Assembly (NCBI RefSeq): GCF_030035675.1 | Contig: NC_084482.1 | Span: forward strand, 221,301,943-221,365,942 | Reading direction: 5' to 3' | DNA: 64,000 nucleotides | From: Rhineura floridana | Taxonomy: Eukaryota; Chordata; Lepidosauria; Squamata; Rhineuridae | Shown: positions 9,295 to 22,383 of the stretch, in pieces | Numbering within the stretch: the first letter of the stretch is position 1 | How the letters are laid out: every line of letters starts with the position of its first letter | Translations under genes and position numbers: made by a program | The notes under the pieces: model-generated | Database searches by the model: none | What the model saw: only the letters and a program-made list of their open reading frames with translations | Told to the model about the DNA's origin: nothing

Positions 9295-11903
9295 TTTATT
9301 TTATTTATTTATTTATTTTATTTAATTGATATACCGCCCTAAGCCAAAAAGGCTCTCTGGGCGGTGTACATAAGAGATAAAACAAGCACAATATATAAAT
9401 ACAATAAGTATAACAAAATCAAAGATCAAAACAAACAATAACAAAGAACCAACAACGTCAAAATACAACAATAATGAAAATACTGATAAAATACACTATA
9501 AAATACAATTTAAAATACACTTTAAAATGCCTGGGAGTATAAAAAGGTTTTCACCTGGTGCCGAAAGTATAGCAGCGTCGGCGCCAGGCATACCTCATCG
9601 GGGAGACTATTCCACAGTTCGGGGGCCACTACCGAAAAGGCCCTAGTTCTAGTCACAACCCTCCGGGCTTCTCGATGGGATGGCACCCGGAGGAGGGCCT
9701 TAGATGTTGAGCGCAGTGTATGGGTAGGTTCATATTGGGAGAGGCGTTCCACCAGGTATTGCGGTCCCATGCCGTGTAGGGCTTTATAGGTCAAAACCAG
9801 CACTTTGAATTTAGCCCGGAAACAAATAGGAAGCCAGTGCAGATGAGCCAGAACAGGTGTTATATGAGCAGACCTTCTGGTCCACGTCAGTAATCTGGCC
9901 GCTGCATTCTGGACTAGCTTTAGTTTCCGAACTATCTTCAAGGGCAGCCTAACGTAGAGCGCATTGCAGTAGTCCAGCCTAGATGTTACCAGAGCGTGAA
10001 CAACTGAGGCGAGGTCGTCACTGTCCAGATAGGGACGTAGCTGGGCTACCAGTCGAAGATGGTAGAAAGCATTCCATGCGACCGAGGCCACCTGGGCCTC
10101 AAGTGACAAGGAAGGATCAAAAAGAACCCCCAAGCTACGCACCTGTTCCTTCAAGGGGAGTGTAACCCCATCAAGAACAGGATGAACATCCTCCATCTGG
10201 GCAGTGAAGGCACTCACCAACAGCATCTCGGTCTTGTCAGGATTGAGCTTCAGTTTGTTAGCCCCCATCCAGTCCATTATCACGGCCAGGCAGCGGTTTA
10301 GCACGTTAACAGCCTCACCTGAAGAGGATGAAAAGGAGAAATAGAGCTGGGTGTCATCAGCATACTGATGACAACGCACCCCAAAACTCCTGTTGACCGC
10401 ACCCAGCGGCTGCATGGAGACGTTGAAAAGCATGGGGGACAGTACCGATCCCTGCAGAACTGCACAACGGAGAGTCCAGGGTGTCGAGCAATGTTCCCCA
10501 AGCACTACCCTCTGGTGATGACCCACCAAGTAGGAGCGGAGCCACTGCCAAGCAGTACCCCCAACTCCCAACTCCGTGAGTCTTCCCAGAAGGATACCAT
10601 GGTCGATGGTATCAAAAGCAGCTGAGAGATCAAGGAGAATCAACAGGGTCACACTCCCCCTGTCCCTCTCCCGACAGAGGTCATCGTACAGGGCGACCAA
10701 GGCTGTTTCGGTGCCATAACCGGGCCTAAAACCGGATTGAAATGGATCAAGATAATCAGTGTCATCCAAGAGCCCCTGGAGCTGGCCGGCAACCACCCGC
10801 TCCAGGATCTTGCCCAGGAACGGAACATTCGCCACAGGTCTATAGTTGTTCAAGGTATCTGGGTCCAAGGAGGATTTCTTCAGGAGCGGTCTCACCACCG
10901 CCTCTTTTAGGCAGTCAGGGACCACTCCCTCTCTTAAAGAGGCATTTATTACCTCCTTGGCCCAGCCGGCGGTTCCGGTCCTGCCAGCTTTCACCAGCCA
11001 AGAGGGGCAAGGATCCAGTACAGATGTGGTCGCCCGCACCAGTCCAAGGATCCTGTCAACATCCTCAAGCTGCACAGACTGAAACTCATCCAATAAATGA
11101 GGACAAGACCGTGATCTGGATACTTCATTAGGTCCAACTGCTATAATATTGGAGTCTAAGTCCCGGCAAATGCATGCGATCTTATCTTGGAAGTGCTCGG
11201 CGAACTCATCACAGCGGGCTACAGATGAATCTATAATATCCCGAGGACCAGAATGTAAAAGCCCTCGCACAATTTTAAAGAGCTCCGCTGGGCGGGAGAG
11301 TGATGACTTAATAGTATCAGCAAAATATCTCTTTTTTGCTGCCCTCACCGCTACTATATACTGCTTAGAACAAGCACTTACCAAGGTGTAATTGCATTCA
11401 TCGGGAGTTCGCTTCCATCTGCACTCAAGCCTCCTCCTCTCTTGCTTCATCGCTCTCAGCTCCAAGGTATACCATGGAGCTGTATGAGCTCTGCATAGGA
11501 GGGGGCGCATGGGAGCGATCGTGTCAACCGCCCGGGTCATTTCCGTATTCCACAGTTCAACCAGGGCTTCGACAGGAGCGCCAGTCTTCTCAGTCGGAAA
11601 AACCCCCAGAGCCCTTTGGAAACCCTCAGGATCCATTAGTCTCCGGGGGCGGACCAATTTAATTGGTCCCCCGCCTTTGCAGAGGGAAAGGGCTGCTGTG
11701 AGCCTAAACTTCAGCAAGCGGTGATCTGTCCATGACAAAGGAATAGATGATAAATCCCCAACCTCCAGATCACCATCTCCATGTCCAGTGACGAAGATCA
11801 AATCAAGGGTATGTCCCGACACATGCGTCGGGCCAGAAACAAATTGAGACAGCCCCATGGTTGTCATGGAAACCATGAAGTCCTGAGCCGCCCCAGATAA
11901 AGC
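9295..11903 (-). mobile_element. L2-clade LINE, copy in unit 1
   Basis: A non-LTR retrotransposon on the minus strand is inserted in a CR1-like fragment. The short duplication AGATA lies at 9290-9294 and 11904-11908. Its 3' end is an ATTT/AAAT-type simple repeat next to the ACCGCCC...GGGCGGT segment typical of squamate L2 tails. It is 5' truncated within the endonuclease. The same insertion is present in unit 2 (29150-33008), so it predates that duplication. Confidence 0.88.
9522..11876 (-). CDS. L2-type ORF2 (partial endonuclease and reverse transcriptase)
   Basis: The open frame has 784 residues. The N terminus holds the last part of an APE-type endonuclease (TLDLIFV, then TDHRLL). After a linker comes the reverse transcriptase: NYRPVANVPF, the FQSGFRPGYGTETAL block, LLDLSAAFDTIDH, and the catalytic QYADDTQL. 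The conserved GVPQGS block reads AVLQGS here but GVPQGS in the copy at 29504-30544, so this copy is probably inactive despite its long frame. The C-terminal region (VERLSQYEPTH to FLYSQAF) recurs in the fragment at 27420-27665. The first Met is an artefact of the 5' truncation, since a full L2 protein would start further upstream. Confidence 0.85.
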   Translation of the reverse strand: MVSMTTMGLSQFVSGPTHVSGHTLDLIFVTGHGDGDLEVGDLSSIPLSWTDHRLLKFRLTAALSLCKGGGPIKLVRPRRLMDPEGFQRALGVFPTEKTGAPVEALVELWNTEMTRAVDTIAPMRPLLCRAHTAPWYTLELRAMKQERRRLECRWKRTPDECNYTLVSACSKQYIVAVRAAKKRYFADTIKSSLSRPAELFKIVRGLLHSGPRDIIDSSVARCDEFAEHFQDKIACICRDLDSNIIAVGPNEVSRSRSCPHLLDEFQSVQLEDVDRILGLVRATTSVLDPCPSWLVKAGRTGTAGWAKEVINASLREGVVPDCLKEAVVRPLLKKSSLDPDTLNNYRPVANVPFLGKILERVVAGQLQGLLDDTDYLDPFQSGFRPGYGTETALVALYDDLCRERDRGSVTLLILLDLSAAFDTIDHGILLGRLTELGVGGTAWQWLRSYLVGHHQRVVLGEHCSTPWTLRCAVLQGSVLSPMLFNVSMQPLGAVNRSFGVRCHQYADDTQLYFSFSSSSGEAVNVLNRCLAVIMDWMGANKLKLNPDKTEMLLVSAFTAQMEDVHPVLDGVTLPLKEQVRSLGVLFDPSLSLEAQVASVAWNAFYHLRLVAQLRPYLDSDDLASVVHALVTSRLDYCNALYVRLPLKIVRKLKLVQNAAARLLTWTRRSAHITPVLAHLHWLPICFRAKFKVLVLTYKALHGMGPQYLVERLSQYEPTHTLRSTSKALLRVPSHREARRVVTRTRAFSVVAPELWNSLPDEVCLAPTLLYFRHQVKTFLYSQAF

Positions 11904-12050
11904 AGATAGGCCTGTGGTCTGATTCCACAGGGCTGTTCTGAGGAAGAGCCGCTAGGCTGAAGTTCCTTTTCTACCTGCTGAGGAATCCCCCAAATTAAGA
12001 TGGCTGGATTGGTTTCCACAGAGCCCCTGAGTGGAGATTTATGTACACCT
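11904..12050 (+). repeat. CR1/SINE-like 3' fragment, continuation
   Basis: This continues the fragment broken by the L2 at 9290 (AGATAGGCCTGTGGTCTG). A second member of the same family, with the same extension ending in CCCCCAAATTAAGAT, is at 13755-13990. Confidence 0.6.
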
Positions 12051-13424
12051 CCAGGCAACTGGTCAGGAGGATAACTTGGGTCCCTGTACTAATCAGTTCC
12101 AGATCTAAAATCTTGGTTTGCTTTGGGGAGGAGAGGATAATTTGGGAATGTCAAAACTAGGCTTCACCTCTTGGCTGGAAGAGCATGATCCAGTTGTATG
12201 TGGCTCTGATGAAAGGGAGAGATCAGTAGGTATGGACTTGAAAGATGACTCAGGGAAGCCGTAGAAGGATTTCACAACACTGAATCTTGGTGGTCTCCAG
12301 GAACCTAGAGGGAGTACCCCAACACCTCAAATACCCCACGCTTCCCCCACATAGGTGTAGGGTTGGCAATAGCGTGTGCTATGTGCCTTTGAAGCACTCT
12401 CTATTTTCAGCAGTAATCAAAAGTGTGACATCAAATATAAATGCTTTCTTAAAAGAGGAAAGAGGAAAATTACAAGCATGCACATTCACTCTCAAATCAG
12501 CAAAGCTTCTCCAATGGATCCTTAGCAGCAATGAAGTAGCTTGTAGGCATGAAAGATCTTCCTTACTCTGTGAGTTGAGGAACTCAACAGAGGGGCACCC
12601 CTATGCTCCAAAAGCAATGCCCAGGCTGCTGGGACTAAGTGGTAGCTCAGAGAACATAGGATCCGCCTCTGGATGGTCAGGGAGTGATGACGTGTTCTTT
12701 ATATACCCTCACGGATGTTCCCCCCTCTTACTTAAAGATGTTTTAATGTCAAATCTCTGAAATTAGTTGGTCACTAGCCTTCCACATCTCCTTCTTTCCT
12801 GGAAAGTGTCTGCCCCTGACTACATAGGTTATTTTCAAAGTGCACACTTGTTTGACTTTTTGAAATTAAACTTTGTGGTTTCTGTCTCCTTTTGGTTCTG
12901 CTATTTGTGACCTTCGGGACTTTCTAAACCTCAAATATCAATCATTGGTGACCCAAAGTGACCTGCTCTTTTAAAGCTTTTCCCTAACAAATACTGATGC
13001 CATTTTATGATTAATTGAAACCTATAGAAACCCTAAAGTTATAATCTCTGTTTAATCAGTACCTGTATATTGGCATTATAATTGCATTTAAAGCATCTTC
13101 CTTTCTTGCACGTGCGTCCCAGGTTACCTTCCTCAGTTTATCCAGGATGTCTCCCTTTCATCTCTGAAATTAGTTGGTCACTAGCCTTCCACATTACCTT
13201 CTTTCCAGGTTACCTTCCTCAGTTTAGCTTTCTTGGAGCAAACCAGGATGTCTCCCTTTGCATCCTCCAGCTTGCTATTGTGCTTTGCATAGAGACATTT
13301 AAAATTTCTTGTAACGAATTCACTCTTGCTTGCATTCATTTGTAAATTACTCCCTATACATGATGAAGCTTCATCTCCTTTGAAACTAGATTTCATAGAG
13401 TTTAAATGATTTGAACATTGACAT
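12051..13424. other. Unassigned DNA with an internal direct repeat
   Basis: I see no recognisable gene. A stretch around 12751-12800 (CTGAAATTAGTTGGTCACTAG) recurs near 13162, and the GGTTACCTTCCTCAGTTT motif occurs at about 13120 and 13207. A 157-codon frame at 12287-12760 is kept in unit 2, but the two copies are so young that this is expected without selection. Confidence 0.5.
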
Positions 13425-13710
13425 GAAATCTAGCCTTCAGTGTCATCGGCCCAGTTCTCTGGAAAGCTCTGCCAACAGAGGTTCAGCAGGCGTCTTCTGT
13501 TTTAACTTCGAAGCGCCTGCTGAAAACCTTTCTGTGCCACCAGGCAGGCAATTAAGAGCATGCTCTTTTCACAACACTTGACCTTTGTTTTTATTGTATA
13601 TTTGATGTTTTTAATTTTTGGTGGTTGCCTTTTCTTAACGTGTTGTAAACTGCTTTGACATTTCTAATGAAATAGCGGTATACAAAGAGCCTATAAATAA
13701 ATAAATAGAT
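13425..13710 (+). mobile_element. L2-type LINE 3' remnant
   Basis: A decayed LINE C terminus on the + strand (frame reading W-K-A-L-P-T-E-V, comparable with WNSLPDEV of the L2 ORF) is followed by a 3' UTR and an AAATAAATAAATAG tail. It is a different subfamily from 9295-11903. Confidence 0.6.
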
Positions 13711-13754
13711 GTGATATCTCTGGAATCAGAAAAACAGCTGGAGCTAAGTGATGC

Positions 13755-13990
13755 CTTCATGTGCTCCCTGTAGACTTCCCATCTGCATCCACTTTGGCAC
13801 TGTGAGGATGCTGGAATAGATAGGCCTGTGGTCTGATCCAGCCAGGCTGTTCATATAAAGAGGGGGAATGGCATCCAGGTTGAAGTTTCCTTCCCATCTG
13901 CTGAGAAATCCCCCAAATTAAGATAGGTGGATTGGTTTCCACAGTGTCACTGAATTGAGGTTTTTGAACAGTTTCTTGTCCACAAGAGAC
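13755..13990 (+). repeat. CR1/SINE-like 3' fragment
   Basis: This is the same family as the fragment at 9225-9289 plus 11904-12050: CTCCCTGTAGACTTCCCATC, then GAGGATGCTGGAATAGATAG, then the CCCCCAAATTAAGATAGGTGG extension. Confidence 0.55.
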
Positions 13991-14714
13991 ATTTGGATCT
14001 ACATGTCCCTGTGCTATTCATCTCCAGGAGATCTAAGATCGTTCTTTGTTTTGGAGAGAGGAGAATAATTTCAGTTCAGAATTAATTAGCTTATCTGTAT
14101 CTTTGAAAGAAATGTCAAACCTGGGCTTAGTCTCTTGGCTGGAAGAACAAGATCTAATTGTACAGGGCTTTGATGAAGGTGAGAGATCAGTCGGGCATTC
14201 CCCTTACGGTTCAGAGCATCATTGCAAACTCGTGTAGTGTTGGTCTTTGGCCATCCCTGTCTTAGCTCAGCTAAGTTTAATCCCTTGAATCTTCAGGTGG
14301 AATTTAGAAGTGTCTTTATCTGAAAACCTGCAGCGCAGCTGCCAGCCAGTATTGACAGTACTGACCTCGAGGGACCAGGGTCTGATTCAGTATATCACAA
14401 CTTCATTTGTTCCTATATTTCTGTCTGACCGGCTCTTTTGACTGCAGTCAAATTATTAAGAATCAAGGAGAAGTGAGCTGTGCCCAATTTGTCCTGTTCT
14501 GCAGACTTGCTGCCCTTCTCTTCCCCCACACCCCACTTTTCATTGCATATTATTTTAGAAATATATATCACAGTTGTATGGCAGTAGGAGGAAACCCAGA
14601 CAAATCTGGGCTTAGTGACATCAAGTGTTATATGGACCTGAAAGGAATTTATGTTGCTGTGTGAGACTGCAGGATATTCAGGTAACCTTGCTTTCATCTG
14701 GCCACGCAAAGATA
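13991..14714. other. Unassigned intergenic or intronic DNA
   Basis: No convincing feature was found. Frames on both strands (such as 14407-14664) are short, overlap each other and show no family motif. Confidence 0.5.
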
Positions 14715-16190
14715 ACGTAAAATCTTTATTACGGTCCAAGACCAGCGGTATAATTACGGATCCTCTGAATATCAGAGTGGAGATAGAATAGAATACAGTA
14801 TCAGTGCAGTGAGAAAGCTAAAAAGCTAAAACCGGGTCCACATAGTAATCTAGCTAAAACCTTGATCTAATAGACATCGCATTAGGTCCCTCCTGCAAGC
14901 CATAGCAGCTGTGCAGAACGAGGCGACCTCAGAGTGATCCGTGATTCTGAATCTGCCATTAAATATTGTAAAATCATAGCTTCTGGGCTCAGAGGAAGAT
15001 TAGATAAAAGTGGGGAGATGAACTTAAGGCGGAGATCTGAATAAAAAGGGCAGCAAAGTAGTACAAGGTTCACTGTCTCCACCGCATCTGCTCCACAGGG
15101 GCAAGTTCGATCATAACAATCGACTCCCCTGTATCTACCCTCCATTAGTGCCGAGGGCAGAACATTGAATCGTGCCAGGGTAAAAGCTCTCCTGAGTTTC
15201 GGGGTAGATAAACTTGAAATGTAAGTGGCCAAGATACAGGGATTTACATTAATACTGCATTCTGAATAAGCGGCAACTAGGCTTATGTTGTTCTGATACT
15301 CAACATCTTTGAGGCGTTGGATGATTGTTGTTTTAGCGGTCGTATGGCCTAGGGCACCAATCGCTGGGAGCGAAAAACCGAGAGTTCCGAGTTTGTGAAT
15401 CGTTACCCGATGCCATTGAGATTGGAAGGAATCTTCCAAAGTTAAGGGGGGCAATCCAGTGGGTAAAAATAGCAGCTTCATCCAGTAGTTAAATTTTAAT
15501 ATCCAAGCGTGCGTCTCAATCAGAAGGGCACCTAATTCCAAGCGTAAGGTCACATTGGGGACACATCTCGGAGCACCCAAAATGGACCTCATGAATTTAG
15601 ATTGTACCCTCTCCAACAATGCGTAATTGCCTCCACTACAAATTTGGGTCCCGTAAAGAAGTTGAGGAAGCACCTTGGCGTTGAATACCTGGACTGCTGC
15701 CGGAATGTACTGACCGCCCTTTGTATAAAAGAAGGTCAGTAAAGCTCTGGCTGATTTCTGTGCGGTCGTAGCAGACTGGACAAAATGCGCATTCCAAGAA
15801 CCTAAGGGATGGAATGCAATGCCAAGGTAACTGAAGGCGTTGACTTGGTCAATAATATGGTTGTCAATTTGCCAGCGGTGTTTATGTCTACTTTCGGCGA
15901 AAACTAAAACCTTGCATTTCGCATAGTTAATTCTCAAAAGTTCATCCACACAAAAGGAGGCAAGTTCTCTTAAGAGACGACGTAAGCCCACCTGCGTTTG
16001 GCATAACAGGGCAATGTCGTCGGCATATAGAAGACAGGTTAAGTGTCTCCTTGCCAAGACAGGAGGGTGAGAGTTTACTGCCGACAGGTGTTTTGTCAGC
16101 GAGTTTATATAGATATTGAATAGGGAGGGAGGGCCATGCAAAGATAAAAGGGGGAGAATAATGGAGATGTAAAAATAGAGAAGCAGATAA
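14715..16190 (-). mobile_element. LINE of uncertain clade, 3' part, just upstream of ZNF-1
   Basis: A minus-strand frame at 14882-16201 (439 codons) holds the second half of a reverse transcriptase. It shows SLFNIYINSL, the catalytic LLYADDIALL, and a thumb and C-terminal region ending in a CPCG...LLCCPFYSDLR segment that looks like a LINE C-terminal zinc-binding motif. It is not the CR1, L2 or L1 seen elsewhere in the window. R1-like, Vingi or related groups are possible, and I cannot decide. The 3' UTR runs to about 14715 (TCTTTATTACGG). The body ends only about 80 bases before the ZNF exon acceptor. The same insertion lies in unit 2 (35820-37290). Confidence 0.75.
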
Positions 16191-18545
<2,355 letters not shown>

Positions 18546-18790
18546 ATGTAGTGAGTGGAAAGAGGTTCAGTCAGAGCACACTTACTTCACATGAAAAAAT
18601 ACTGTGGAGTAACTTTTTTAATGCACGGAGTATGGAAAGAGATTCAATGAAAGCAGTAGGCTTACATCACAGGGGATACACAGGAGAAACAATTGAAATG
18701 TAGGGAGTATGGAAAGAACTTCAATGGGAGCTTTATTCTTCATCTTGCAGGCTACATAGATTAAAGCCCTATACAGGTTGGGGCCAGGAT
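18546..18790 (+). pseudogene. Decayed zinc fingers after the ZNF-1 stop
   Basis: After the stop the sequence still resembles finger repeats (GTGAGTGGAAAGAGGTTCAG, then GGAGTATGGAAAGAGATTC, then GTAGGGAGTATGGAAAGAAC), but out of frame and eroded. The same tract follows ZNF-2 and ZNF-3, so the ancestor had about three more fingers, lost before the duplications. It now would serve as 3' UTR. Confidence 0.75.
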
Positions 18791-19729
18791 GCTTAAAAAA
18801 TTATCTCACCTGTTATATATGCAGCCCATCACTGAAATCTGCATAGGATGGCTTGAAAGCACATAACAACAACAACAAAGTCCTGCCCTCAGTGAACAGA
18901 ACAAAGTTATGTGGACGAAGCAGGCTCAGTCTGACACTTGTGAACATGCATCCACTGGGCATGAAGCTCATCTTGAAATGCCTGTTGGGGGTGGCACTGG
19001 AGAACCTAGTAAAGTTAGGAACAGCGGATGCAATTCACTGTGTCACAGGCCACCTGTATTTACAGAAATTGGCCATCTCAAATTCTTTATAATTGATTTA
19101 TATAAAATTATGTGGGGAAAAGTGGTGCAAACAATACAAGCCAAAATGAGAGTAAAAAGACAAGCTGCCACTTAAAGAATCTTTTTTCCTTTGAGTTTTG
19201 TTTACAGTAGTTCCAAAATAAAATGTTTCTCATAGTCTGAACATTTTATAAGGAGTCTGAGCGTTCAGCCAATGATCATGTCTATATATGGCTGAAGCTG
19301 TAAAGGGGTGAGTCAGGAGAATTTATTAGAATACAACATCAGCATCAAGATGTAGGGTTAGGATGAGAGTTCAAATGATGGAGTATAGTTGTAATATGAA
19401 CATGAACTGACAAAGTCTAGATAGATACAAACTAGAGCTATAAAAGTCAGACAGCCTTAGGGATTTTTACCAGTTGTTCGTGACACTGGTCGAAGAAAGA
19501 ACCACCTGCTCTGAGTGTTAAGGTCCACACGCAGCAAAGGTGAGATCACTCCTTTTCAGATGGAAATGCAATGTGACCTATGCTGTCCTTTGAAATGTAA
19601 CACATTAGTGTACACTCCCTTTGTATGCGCTGTGTAAGATCTATGTTCTGATATGTGGCTATGTCCACAATGTATAGTAAATTAGATGTGTTAATAATAA
19701 ATAGACACTGATAAACATTTCCTTTGTAC
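18791..19729. other. Unassigned DNA 3' of ZNF-1
   Basis: No gene was found. 18855-18880 has a CATAACAACAACAACAA stretch like a lizard SINE/LINE tail. An AATAAA at 19217-19222 could be the ZNF-1 polyadenylation signal. TATAAAAG lies at 19439-19446 and a donor-like CAAAGGTGAGA about 100 bases on, both weak. Confidence 0.4.
19217..19222 (+). terminator. Candidate poly(A) signal for ZNF-1
   Basis: AATAAA lies about 670 bases after the stop, followed by a T-rich stretch. No other support. Confidence 0.3.
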
Positions 19730-20015
19730 CTATGGAATATTCTTCCTGATGAGATACGCCTGGCGCCAACATTATTATCCTTTCGGCGTCAGATAAAAAT
19801 CTTCCTCTTCTCCCAGGCATTTTCAGCATTTTAGTAGTATTTAATATGCATTTTAGTGTGTGTTTAATTATGTTTTAATTCTTGATATTTTTAACTTATT
19901 TTTAAACTGCTTAATATGAGGTTTTAATTGTATGTCAGATGTTTTTTACCTGTTGTAAACCGCCCAGACAGCTTTGGCTATGGGGCGGTGTATAAATTGA
20001 ATTAATAAATAAATA
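19730..20015 (+). mobile_element. L2 LINE 3' end
   Basis: A + strand L2 terminus: eroded C-terminal codons (RYAWRQ comparable with EVCLAPT), CTTCTCCCAGGCATTTTCAGC, the AAACCGCCCAGACAGCTTTG...GGGGCGGTGTATAAATT module and an AATAAATAAAT tail. Confidence 0.75.
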
Positions 20016-20100
20016 ATTATTTATTTATTTATTTATTATTTATTTTATTACATTTTTAGACCGCCCTATAGCAATAAGCTCCCAAATAATAAATTTGTTG
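20016..20100 (-). mobile_element. L2 LINE 3' end, converging
   Basis: A short minus-strand L2 tail (ATTTATTTATTT, then ACCGCCCTATAGC) abuts the previous one tail to tail. Confidence 0.6.
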
Positions 20101-20589
20101 ATTGTCCATTAATTACCTGAGATATTCCTATACCTGAAAAGATTCTTGGCTGGGATCTCCGGCCACTTGGTTCACCTGGTCAGACCTAACTGCTGGCAAA
20201 AACTGTTGGAAGCTCAAGTGACCGCAAAGTTTGTCATATGGTAGCTGGCAGAGAGCGGACCAAGGGGAGAGACGCCAGAATTCTCAATCCCCTGCATTCA
20301 GATTGAGATGATTTGAGGCCATTGCAACAGTAATGTGAACAGTGACTGCTGCGAGGTGGAACCATGCCACACGGGGAGGAATAAGGATGCGGCAACCCTC
20401 TGAGATTGGTTGAAGTTGGACATTTCCCTGCATCGGAGACAAGGGCAGAAAGTGCCGCAGGGTGGGAGATGCAGGAGGAGAAGGTGCCCAGGCAGGAGAT
20501 GAGAAAGTCAGCATTGGGAAGAGGGAGTGTACTAGTGGGGAAGACACCAGCACTGGAAGCAACTGTGGGAATGGGGGCACTTTAGCTCT
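20101..20589. other. Unassigned DNA
   Basis: A minus-strand frame at 20284-20580 is open but shows no domain. Nothing else was recognised. Confidence 0.4.
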
Positions 20590-22383
20590 GTTATCTTGAA
20601 CACATTACCTTTTACACACAAATGCGTATATGATATATATCACACAGCACACACACACACACACACACCTATCTTGCTGCTGCTACTGCAGGAGGCAAGA
20701 GAGGAAGAAGAGGTGCAATATTGGGACAGAAGGGAGGGAGGAAAATGTTGGCAGTTGGGGGGGGCAGAAGCAGCTCTTGCCACTCAGTCCTCCGATGGGT
20801 AAAGGAAAGGAGTTCTGGTTCCTAGAGAGGCAGGAAGTCTTAATCACATGGAGGGGGGGAGGGAATATTGAAGGGGAAGTGGGGGGGCTGTCTTAATTCG
20901 TATTCCGGGTAAAGAAAGAATTCGTGCAGAGGAGAAAGAGGTGCAAAGGGGGGGGAGGATTTGGTATTTTTGTTGGGGGGTGAGGGAAGGGGGGGCACTC
21001 CCTCCTTTTCCTCTGGCGGTCCCTGGTGCATGCAATCCATTTGCAAAGTGCCGCGGGGTTGGCTTTGCAAGGCCGTCTTGGAAGCCAGAGCCCGGGCAAG
21101 GGGATGCAGCTTTGCAGAGGGGCACTTGGGGGGCGGCTGTATGTTGGGGGTTGATGTCCTGTGTTGGTTTTGAGAGCCACAGCTGGGGGAGGGGAGCTGC
21201 CTTTGCAATTCCTGGACCTGACGGGAGACTGATGAGGGAAGGAAGATTTGTTTTTTGGGAGGGGGAGGGGGTGATGGAAGAGCCCCCCCTTCCCTCTGGG
21301 AACCCATAGAAAGTGTGTGGAGGGGGCCTGATCCACGCAGTCCAGAGGCAAAGTGTGGCCAAAACTGTTTCCACTGAAGCTGCCCCCCAACCCTTTTGCA
21401 GGTCAGCCCATTCCCCCCAAGGATGGAACGCAGCTCAGGCAGGGGGGAAAGGGGGACCTCTTGATGCAGCCTTGTTGGGGGCACATTGGAGGGGAGGGGA
21501 GAATGCTGTGCTGCTTTTCTGCCCCACAGCTGGAGGGAGAGCCCCTTTTGGATTTCCTCCACTGGAAGAGGGGCTGGTCAGTTTCCCTCCTGTCAGGCAA
21601 GGAAGATGGAGGGATGGAGAGAGGAATCTGAAACTGACCAGGCTCTGAATGGGCTTCTAGAAGCTTTCAAGGCAGAGGATGGAGGAAATGGATGAATAAA
21701 TGTCCCCTCCTCAGCTGGGCTCCAGAGGAAGAGGCTTCTCCAGACATCCCCTTGGGAGTGTGTTGGAGGGGAACATCGAAGCCCCCTTGGGGTGGATCTC
21801 AGCTTCTCTTGCAGGATTGGCCCATCTGTGGGGGTGCTGGCAGCCAGCGTCCCCCCTGTCCAAAGCACAATAGCTGGGCAGTGGTCGCAAGAGCCCTGTA
21901 AGGTGGTCTCGGATGAGAGCCTGTGGCTAATGTAGTGGTTAGGGAATATTTTTCAACCCGAGGGCCACATTTACGCACAAGCAGCAGTCCAAGGGCCAAT
22001 TTACTGTCAAATGCCAGAGTGGGTAGAGCTATGGATGTGTCACTGACATTTGTATAGTAGAGTCTCTTGTAGCCAGGAACAAGTCAGACATTTCTTCAGC
22101 GCAATTAATTAATTATTAGATTTATATCCTGCCCTTTCTCCCAGTAGGAGCCCAGGACAGCAATACAGAGCTCTCTAAGGAGCGGGGTCAGAGCATGGGG
22201 GGGGGGAGAGAAAAAAACTGCTTTCCCTCCCAAATTTTCCACTTTTGTTATGGGCCTTCACATCTCTACAGTAGTGTAGTGGCAAATTCAGAAGTGCAGG
22301 GTCCATTCATGATAGCGATGCCCCCTCCCATCCTGTTCCTGCTGGGTTGAGAATGAGATGCATGTTAATGCCTTCTCCCACAG
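20590..22383. repeat. Block A' (partial local copy of block A)
   Basis: This repeats about 23490-25265 of block A with high identity, including a CA-rich microsatellite (about 20642-20669), the G-rich stretch and the region ending CCTTCTCCCACAG. It joins block A directly at 22384 and looks like an unequal exchange within the A block. No real gene is evident. The long proline-rich minus frames are a by-product of G-rich + strand composition. Confidence 0.8.

Noticed and set aside
12287-12760. 157-codon frame repeated at 33392-33865
   Set aside because: The two regions are a recent segmental duplication, so frame conservation carries no weight. No motif, start context or splice structure supports it.
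20840-21562. Long minus-strand proline-rich frames in blocks A', A, B and C (for example 20840-21562, 23682-24434, 41985-42563)
   Set aside because: They arise from G-rich + strand composition, overlap in several frames, differ in length between copies through small indels and show no domain.
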